Positions 58,331-64,000 of a stretch of DNA of 64,000 nt are shown here, in pieces. Below the pieces are notes generated by a model. That model had not been told where the DNA came from. It made no database searches and saw nothing but the letters and a program-made list of their open reading frames with translations. Every line of letters starts with the position of its first letter. Positions within the stretch are counted from its first letter, which is position 1. The translations under genes and the position numbers were made by a program. The stretch covers positions 62,001 to 126,000 of the forward strand of contig NZ_JAQKPV010000014.1 of NCBI RefSeq assembly GCF_028200735.1, given 5' to 3'. This DNA is from Streptomyces sp. ACA25. GTDB lineage: Bacteria; Actinomycetota; Actinomycetes; Streptomycetales; Streptomycetaceae.

Positions 58331-60547
58331 TCACCGCAGGCGGGTGGCGCGGATCAGTACCAGGCGCTCCGGGAAGAGCACCGGGGCCTGCAGCCCGGCG
58401 CCGGACAGCACACGGCCGGGCAGCCGCACACCCTGTGTCGTCCACCAGGGAAGATCGATGCCCCAGCGGCTCGCGTTGCCGTCCGGGATGTCGCCGGGCG
58501 CCTGCGGCCGGACCCGGTACGCCGCGTCCGGGGCCAGTCCTGGAAGCCGGACCGGACCGGGCGGGTACAGCTCGGAGGTGGCGTGCGCCACCAGGGCGTA
58601 GAGCGCTTCGGAGCGGTCGGCGGCCACGACGCCGTGCAGACGGAAGGCCGGGTCGGGGTGGTCGGCGTGCACCGCGGTACCGGTGTGCAGCAGGCCGCGC
58701 AGCTCCTTGTAGAGGGCCACCCATGCGGCGAGCCGCTCCCGGTCCCCGGGGTCCGCGGCGGTCAGGTCCCACTCGATGCCGAAGTGTCCGAAGAGCGCGG
58801 TGCCGGCCCGGAAGTCGAGGGAGTGCCGGCGGTCGGTGGTGTGGGCGGTGCCCGAGCCGACGTGGGTGCCCATGAGCTCGAGGGGGATCAGCAGGTTGGT
58901 CCAGCGCTGGATCTGCTGGCGTTCCAGGGCGTCCATGCAGTCCGAGGCCCATACCCGGTCGGTGCGTTCCAGGATGCCGAGGTCCACCCGTCCGCCGCCG
59001 GAGGAGCAGGACTCGATCTCCAGCGAGGGGTGGCGGGCTCGCAGTTCGTCGAGCAACCGGTACGTCGCGTGCGTCTGTGCGTGGACGCCGGCCGCGCCGG
59101 TCGGCCGGTGTCCGGCCTCCACCAGGTCGCGGTTGTGGTCCCACTTCAGGTAGGAGATCGGGTAGGTGCTCAGCAACTCGTCCAGGCGCTCCAGGAGGTG
59201 GGCGAAGACTTCCGGGCGGGCGAGATCGAGCACCTGCTGGTGGCGGGCGGCGCCCGGGATCCGCCCGCCTGCGGCCATGATCCAGTCCGGGTGGGCACGG
59301 GCCAGGTCGGAGTCCTCATTGATCATCTCGGGCTCGACCCAGAGACCGAACTGCATACCCAGTCCGGTGACATGGTCGGTCAGGGGGCGCAGCCCGTCCG
59401 GCCACACCTCGTCGGACACGTACCAGTCGCCCAGGGCCCGGCGGTCGTCGCGGCGGGCCCCGAACCAGCCGTCGTCGAGCACGAACCGCTCCGCGCCGAC
59501 CGCCGCCGCGGCGTCCGCCAGTGCGCGCAGCCGGGTCAGGTCGTGGTCGAAGTAGACGGCCTCCCAGGTGTTGACGACGACGGGGCGGGGGGTTGCCGGG
59601 TGATGCGGACGGCTGCGCAGTTGCTCGTGGAAGCGGGCCGAGACGCCGTCGAGCCCGGTGCCATGGGCGCCGTACTGCCACGGTGAGCGGTAGGTCCCGC
59701 CCTTGGCGAGCCGTACTTCACCGGAGAGCAGCAACTCGCCGGATCCGAGCAGTGACACGGAGTGGAAGGTGCGCTCGGCGAAGGTGCGGAGGTTGCCGGA
59801 CCAGGCGGTGTGCACGGCCCACACCTCGCCGGAGCGGTTGCCGAAGCCGGGAGTGCCGGCCGTCAGCAGATAGGCGCTGTCGTAACCGGTTCGGCCGGTG
59901 CGGTTCTCCCGCATCCGCAGGCCGTGCGTGAAGGCGGTGCGCTGCGGGCTGCGCTCGCGCAGGTGGTGGCCGGTGAAGTCGAGCAGTTCGGTGGCCGCGG
60001 CCGGGACCGGAAGGGTCAGGTGCAGGGCGTCCACGGTGAACGTGGTGGACCGCAGGTTGGTCAACGCGGCCTGCTGGCGGACCAGCCCGGCCGGGGTCAG
60101 CTCGACGGTCAGCTCCAGGCCCAGCCCGGCGGCCTCGTCCCGGGCGAGCACCGTGAGGGAGCCACCGCTGTCCGCCGGTTCCCATCCTGAGGCCGGTGGT
60201 GCGTCGGGGGAGCCGGAGGCGGGGGAGAGGGCGGCCTCGTGCACCCGGAAAGCCGTGGAGAAGTCCGCTCCCGAGCGGTTGCCGACGAGCCCGGGGGTGC
60301 CCAGCCAGCCCGCGGACTGTTCCGGCAGCACCGCCACCTGCACCGGTCCGTCGACCGAGAAGCCGATGGGCTGCGGCTGCTGCGCCCTCCGCAGATCGGC
60401 GAGCTCGTCGGGGCGCAGTGGGCCGAGGTCGGCGCCCCAGTGCAGAACCCGCGGCAGGGTGCGGCCGGACAGGTCGAGCACGAGGCTCACGCCCGCGGCA
60501 CGCAGGTGCGTCAGGTCGTCGTCGAGGGCGAGGGGGAGTGTGCGCAC
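58331..60547 (-). CDS. GH36 alpha-galactosidase
   Basis: 738 residues from a GTG; the only nearby purine-rich site (AAGGA) is 12 bases away, so the start is less certain. The N-terminal beta domain runs to about 330. The barrel has VLDDGWFGARRDD, FGLWVEPEMI, nucleophile Asp in YLKWDHNRD (about 480) and acid/base Asp in ESCSSGGGRVDLGIL. No signal peptide; intracellular enzyme releasing galactose from alpha-galactosides such as melibiose, raffinose or galactomannan fragments. Divergent from the beta-mannosidase, with which it shares a 150-base control region. Confidence 0.92.
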   Translation of the reverse strand: MRTLPLALDDDLTHLRAAGVSLVLDLSGRTLPRVLHWGADLGPLRPDELADLRRAQQPQPIGFSVDGPVQVAVLPEQSAGWLGTPGLVGNRSGADFSTAFRVHEAALSPASGSPDAPPASGWEPADSGGSLTVLARDEAAGLGLELTVELTPAGLVRQQAALTNLRSTTFTVDALHLTLPVPAAATELLDFTGHHLRERSPQRTAFTHGLRMRENRTGRTGYDSAYLLTAGTPGFGNRSGEVWAVHTAWSGNLRTFAERTFHSVSLLGSGELLLSGEVRLAKGGTYRSPWQYGAHGTGLDGVSARFHEQLRSRPHHPATPRPVVVNTWEAVYFDHDLTRLRALADAAAAVGAERFVLDDGWFGARRDDRRALGDWYVSDEVWPDGLRPLTDHVTGLGMQFGLWVEPEMINEDSDLARAHPDWIMAAGGRIPGAARHQQVLDLARPEVFAHLLERLDELLSTYPISYLKWDHNRDLVEAGHRPTGAAGVHAQTHATYRLLDELRARHPSLEIESCSSGGGRVDLGILERTDRVWASDCMDALERQQIQRWTNLLIPLELMGTHVGSGTAHTTDRRHSLDFRAGTALFGHFGIEWDLTAADPGDRERLAAWVALYKELRGLLHTGTAVHADHPDPAFRLHGVVAADRSEALYALVAHATSELYPPGPVRLPGLAPDAAYRVRPQAPGDIPDGNASRWGIDLPWWTTQGVRLPGRVLSGAGLQAPVLFPERLVLIRATRLR

Positions 60548-60626
60548 GTTCGTTGCGTGTCCTTCCTGTCCGCCGGCCTGCCCGGAGCGGCGCGGTCGTG
60601 CACCGGGGCGGGAGCCGGAAGGTACG

Positions 60627-60655
60627 TTGACTTACTTAATTCACTGGCGTAAGAA
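60627..60655 (+). promoter_or_regulatory. Promoter of the beta-mannosidase gene, in shared divergent region
   Basis: TTGACT (60627-60632) and TAAGAA (60650-60655) with 17 bases between them. The AT-rich spacer begins TACTTAATT. Outer bases also match the ABC-operon promoter at 48479. The same stretch probably controls the divergent alpha-galactosidase as well. Confidence 0.65.
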
Positions 60656-60699
60656 TCTGACGATACCTGGTCGCCTGCTGCTTGAGGAGTGTTCCGACG

Positions 60700-63177
60700 A
60701 TGATGCGTCAGACCCTGCACGACGGATGGCAGCTGTCGGCCGTCGGTGGACCCGTGCCCGGGCACATCGCGGGGAGGAGCGTGCCGGCGGCAGTGCCGGG
60801 GAGTGCCCACCTCGACCTGCTCGCCGCCGGCCTGATCCCCGATCCCTACCTCGACCGCCACGAGGAGGACCTCACCTGGGCGCACCGCACCGAGTGGCGT
60901 TACCGCCGGGACCTGACCGCCCGGACCAGAGGGCCTCAGGAACGGGTCGACCTGGTCTTCGACGGGCTCGACACGGTCGCCACGGTGGAACTCGCCGGAC
61001 GGAGGATCGGCAGCACGGCGAACATGCACCGCGGCTACCGCTTCGATGTGCGGGAGGTGCTCACCGGAGGCCGGGACGAGCTCGTGGTGACCTTCCGCTC
61101 CGCCCTGGAGTACGCCGAGGAGATCCAGAAGGACCTGGGCGAGCGCCCGCGCGCTTATCCGCACCCCTTCAACATGGTCCGCAAGATGGCTTGCAGTTTC
61201 GGCTGGGACTGGGGGCCGGACCTGCAGACCGCCGGCATCTGGAAGCCGGTCCGGCTGGAGCGCTGGCACACCGCCCGGCTCGCCGCTCTGCGCCCCGTGG
61301 TCACCGTGCGCCCGGACGGCACCGGCCGGGCCGAGGTGCACGTGGACATCGAACGCTCCGGGCTCGGCCCCGACGGCCCGCTGACGCTCTCCGCCACGGT
61401 CGACGGCCGGACGGCGCGCAGTACCGTGCCTGCCGGGGCGAGCGCGGCGGTCGTCACCGTCGAGGTGCCGGACGCCCGTCTGTGGTGGCCGGCCGGCTAC
61501 GGGGAGCAGCCGCTGTACGACCTGCTGGTCGAGCTGCGCGCGCCGGGCGATCCGGAGCCGCTGGACGCCGCGGACCGGCGGATCGGCTTCCGCACGGTCA
61601 CCGTCGACACGACCCCGGACGAAACCGGCACGCCCTTCACCTTCCTCGTCAACGGCACCCCGGTCTTCGCCAAGGGCGCCAACTGGATCCCCGACGACCA
61701 CTTCCTCACCCGCATCACCCGGCAGCGACTGGAACGCCGGGTCGACCAGGCCCTGGGCGCGCACATGAACATGCTGCGGGTCTGGGGCGGTGGCATCTAC
61801 GAGACCGAGGACTTCTACGACGTGTGCGACGAGCGCGGCGTCCTCGTCTGGCAGGACTTTCCCTTCGCCTGCGCCGCCTACGCCGAGGAGGAGCCGCTGT
61901 GGGGTGAGGTCGAGGCCGAGGCCCGGGAGAACATCGCCCGGATCGGCTCGCACGCCTCGCTGGCCCTGTGGAACGGCAACAACGAGAACCTCTGGGGCTT
62001 CCGCGACTGGGGCTGGACCGAGGAACTCGCAGGCCGCAGCTGGGGCCTGCGGTACTACACCGAGCTGCTGCCCCGCCTCGTCGCCGAACTGGACCCGGCC
62101 CGGGCCTACGTCGAGGGCAGCCCTTACAGCCCGGCCGCGCTCGACGAACTGCACCCCAACGACCAGGATCACGGCAGCCGGCACGAGTGGGAGGTGTGGA
62201 ACCAGGTGGACTACACCCACTACCGCGACCACATCCCGCGGTTCTGCTCCGAGTTCGGCTTCCAGGGTCCGGCCACCTGGGCCACCCTGACGGCCTCGGT
62301 GCACGACGAGCCGATGACGCCCACGTCCCCGGGCTTCCTGCTGCACCAGAAGGCCGAGGACGGCAACGGCAAGCTCGACCGCGGACTGGCCCCGCACCTG
62401 CCGGTCCCCGAGGGCTTCGCGGACTGGCACTGGGCCACCCAGCTGAACCAGGCGCGGGCGGTCTCCTTCGGCATCGAGCACTTCCGGTCCTGGTGGCCGC
62501 GCACCGCCGGTGCGCTCGTCTGGCAGCTCAACGACTGCTGGCCGGTGACGTCCTGGGCCGCGGTAGACGGCTACGAGCGGCTCAAGCCGCTGTGGTACGG
62601 CCTGCGGCACGCCTACGCCCCCCGGCTGCTGACCGTCCAGCCCCGTGACGCCCGGCAGGTGCTGGTCGCGGTGAACGACACGGACACCGTCTGGAGCGGT
62701 CCTGTGCACCTGGAACGGCAGACCTTCGGCGGTGCGGTGCGCGCGGACGCTAGGATCTTCCTCGACGTACCGGCCCGTTCCGTGGCGGAGCTCGCGCTCC
62801 CGGAAGGGCTGACCGAACCGGACACACCGAACGAGGAGGTGCTGGTGGCCACGGCCGACGGCACACGCGCCGTCCATCTCTTCGGGGAGGACCGCTGCCT
62901 GGCCTACTCCCCCCGCCCGCTGGAGGCGGCGGCCACGGCGGTGCCCGGCGGCTACCGGGTGGACGTGCGGGCAGTCTCCTTCGCCCGGGACATCGCGGTG
63001 CTGGCCGACCGGGTGGCCCCCGACGCGGAGGTGGACGACATGCTGGTGAGCCTGCCGGCCGGCGCCACGCACTCCTTCACCGTGCGCACCGCGGCCGAGT
63101 TGGACCCCGCGGTGCTGACCGCCCCGGCGGTGCTCCGCTGCGCCAACGACCTGTGCGCACCGGCCGGGAAGCCCTGA
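60700..63177 (+). CDS. GH2 beta-mannosidase
   Basis: 825 residues from ATG (a second ATG follows immediately), ten bases after GAGGAG. N-terminal sugar-binding domain (TWAHRTEWRYRRDL), Ig-like domain, then the barrel: NMLRVWGGGIYETEDFYD, DFPFACAAY, acid/base Glu in LWNGNNENLWG (about 429) and nucleophile Glu in FCSEFGFQG. The beta-mannosidase subtype is shown by WGGGIYE and NGNNEN. Intracellular. It cleaves terminal beta-mannose; with the alpha-galactosidase this fits breakdown of galactomannan oligosaccharides. Its TGA is directly followed by the GTG of the LacI-fold gene. Confidence 0.93.
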   Translation: MMRQTLHDGWQLSAVGGPVPGHIAGRSVPAAVPGSAHLDLLAAGLIPDPYLDRHEEDLTWAHRTEWRYRRDLTARTRGPQERVDLVFDGLDTVATVELAGRRIGSTANMHRGYRFDVREVLTGGRDELVVTFRSALEYAEEIQKDLGERPRAYPHPFNMVRKMACSFGWDWGPDLQTAGIWKPVRLERWHTARLAALRPVVTVRPDGTGRAEVHVDIERSGLGPDGPLTLSATVDGRTARSTVPAGASAAVVTVEVPDARLWWPAGYGEQPLYDLLVELRAPGDPEPLDAADRRIGFRTVTVDTTPDETGTPFTFLVNGTPVFAKGANWIPDDHFLTRITRQRLERRVDQALGAHMNMLRVWGGGIYETEDFYDVCDERGVLVWQDFPFACAAYAEEEPLWGEVEAEARENIARIGSHASLALWNGNNENLWGFRDWGWTEELAGRSWGLRYYTELLPRLVAELDPARAYVEGSPYSPAALDELHPNDQDHGSRHEWEVWNQVDYTHYRDHIPRFCSEFGFQGPATWATLTASVHDEPMTPTSPGFLLHQKAEDGNGKLDRGLAPHLPVPEGFADWHWATQLNQARAVSFGIEHFRSWWPRTAGALVWQLNDCWPVTSWAAVDGYERLKPLWYGLRHAYAPRLLTVQPRDARQVLVAVNDTDTVWSGPVHLERQTFGGAVRADARIFLDVPARSVAELALPEGLTEPDTPNEEVLVATADGTRAVHLFGEDRCLAYSPRPLEAAATAVPGGYRVDVRAVSFARDIAVLADRVAPDAEVDDMLVSLPAGATHSFTVRTAAELDPAVLTAPAVLRCANDLCAPAGKP

Positions 63178-64000
63178 GTGGACGCCGCAGCTGATCCCGG
63201 CGGACCGGGAGCGGTCGGACTGGTCCTCGCCCGGCCGGCCCGGCTGCTCGGCGTCGAGCCGTTCTTCATGGAGTTCATCGCCGGTATCGAGGAACGGCTC
63301 GCCGAGCGCGAACTGTCCGTGCTGCTGCACGTGGTGCCGACCCAGCAGGCGGAGATCGCCGCCTACCGGCGGTGGGCCGCCCGCCGGCTGGTGGACGCCG
63401 TGGTGGTGGTCAACCTCACCGAGAACGACCGCCGCCCCGCGGTGCTCCGTGAGCTCGGCCTGCCCGTCGTCCTCGTCGGGACCTGGGAGGCGGACCCCGG
63501 CCTGCCCGCGGTGCGCACCGACGATGCCGGGCCGATGCTCGACGCCCTGCACCGGCTCATCGGCCTCGGCCATCGGCGGATCGCCCGGGTCAGCGGACCC
63601 GCGAGGCTGCTGCACACCCGGGCGCGGACCGCAGCCATGCGTGAGGGGTGCCGGACCGCCGGAGTGGAGCCGGTGCTCGTCGAGGGTGACTACTCCGACG
63701 AGTCCGGCGCGCGGCTCACCGAGCAGTTGCTGCGCAGCCCTGAGCCTCCCACCGCCATCGTCTACGACAACGACGTGATGGCGGTGGCGGGCCTGGGCGT
63801 CGCCAAGGAGCTGGGCATCGCCGTACCCGACCAGCTGTCCCTGGTGGCCTGGGACGACTCCACCATGTGCCGGCTGGCGTCTCCGACCCTCACCACCATG
63901 AGCGTGGACGTGCACCAGTTCGGGATGTCGGTCGCCGAGTCCGTGCTGGAGCTCATGGACGGCCGCCCGGTCACCGAACGGTGGTCACCCACCGCCCACT
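63178..64000 (+). CDS. LacI-fold sugar sensor lacking a DNA-binding head (partial)
   Basis: Open to the window edge (274 codons seen). The GTG directly follows the beta-mannosidase TGA in the same frame (TGAGTG), so translation is coupled. The product begins with a Gly/Pro/Ala tail (MDAAADPGGPGAVGLVLA) and goes straight into the LacI-type periplasmic-binding-like domain: FFMEFIAGIEERL, LGHRRIARVSGP, AIVYDNDVMAVAGL, VAWDDSTMCRL, PTLTTMSVDV. The usual 55-60-residue helix-turn-helix and hinge are missing, and the stop codon just before rules out a longer start. Only the last few residues should lie beyond the window. Confidence 0.85.
   Translation, partial: MDAAADPGGPGAVGLVLARPARLLGVEPFFMEFIAGIEERLAERELSVLLHVVPTQQAEIAAYRRWAARRLVDAVVVVNLTENDRRPAVLRELGLPVVLVGTWEADPGLPAVRTDDAGPMLDALHRLIGLGHRRIARVSGPARLLHTRARTAAMREGCRTAGVEPVLVEGDYSDESGARLTEQLLRSPEPPTAIVYDNDVMAVAGLGVAKELGIAVPDQLSLVAWDDSTMCRLASPTLTTMSVDVHQFGMSVAESVLELMDGRPVTERWSPTAH

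Noticed and set aside
60511..63915. A 1134-codon open frame on the minus strand opposite the beta-mannosidase
   Set aside because: It is antisense to a firmly identified GH2 gene, has low-complexity His/Gly/Arg/Val content and no family motif; high-GC DNA makes such long antisense frames common.
1..64000. tRNA, rRNA or CRISPR array
   Set aside because: No cloverleaf-like sequence with a TTCGA loop in the right context, no rRNA segment and no regularly spaced repeats were seen by eye; a dedicated tRNA search was not possible.

Overview
The window is very GC-rich, with strong third-position GC bias, frequent GTG/TTG starts, many 1-8 nt gene overlaps and AGGAGG-type ribosome binding sites. Its gene families (DUF574 methyltransferase, Rpf/LysM/M23 cell-wall protein, SARP and STAND regulators, ROK and LacI sugar regulators, bioB/bioF pair) point to a chromosomal segment of a Streptomyces or close relative. 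No rRNA, tRNA or CRISPR array was found. Both ends are cut inside genes: the 3' part of anmK on the left and a LacI-type sensor protein on the right.

Left part (1-22.4 kb): anmK; a coupled DUF574 methyltransferase and PAS-GGDEF-EAL c-di-GMP enzyme; a secreted Rpf-LysM-M23 cell-wall hydrolase; rtcB; a carboxymuconolactone decarboxylase-like protein; a tightly overlapped operon of sugar-lactone/alditol oxidase, ASRT-domain protein and FUSC membrane protein; gntK; a two-subunit acyl-CoA dehydrogenase pair; a GntR regulator followed by a four-gene L-fucose oxidation operon; an HhH endonuclease-like protein; a 52-residue small protein; a [2Fe-2S] thioredoxin-like protein under a cobalamin riboswitch; and a MocR regulator divergent from an EamA exporter, whose start codons overlap.

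Middle (22.8-45.3 kb): a large SARP-NB-ARC-TPR regulator divergent from a STAND-TPR protein; a two-gene unit of a glycosyltransferase-like protein and a cysteine-rich unknown; a secreted GH81 beta-1,3-glucanase with CBM56; a GH31 alpha-xylosidase with its LacI regulator; a PRC-barrel/DUF2382 stress protein; bioB and bioF (bioA and bioD absent here); a membrane Ser/Thr kinase next to a single-pass membrane protein with a similar outer domain; and a ROK regulator.

Right part (45.4-64 kb): an internally deleted, frameshifted serine recombinase lies beside an rsgA-like GTPase plus methyltransferase operon that is preceded by a 23-codon leader ORF and closed by a strong hairpin. A sugar-utilisation region follows: an oligopeptide-type ABC importer (binding protein, permease, permease-ATPase fusion, ATPase), a GH36-family hydrolase, an aldehyde dehydrogenase, an alpha-galactosidase divergent from a GH2 beta-mannosidase, and a LacI-fold protein with no DNA-binding head. 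The ABC operon and the beta-mannosidase have strikingly similar promoters, which suggests one regulon for galactomannan-like or related oligosaccharides.

The parts most likely to hold something new are the leader-rsgA-methyltransferase operon, the oxidase-ASRT-FUSC operon, the overlapping-start MocR/EamA switch, and the paired promoters of the sugar locus.
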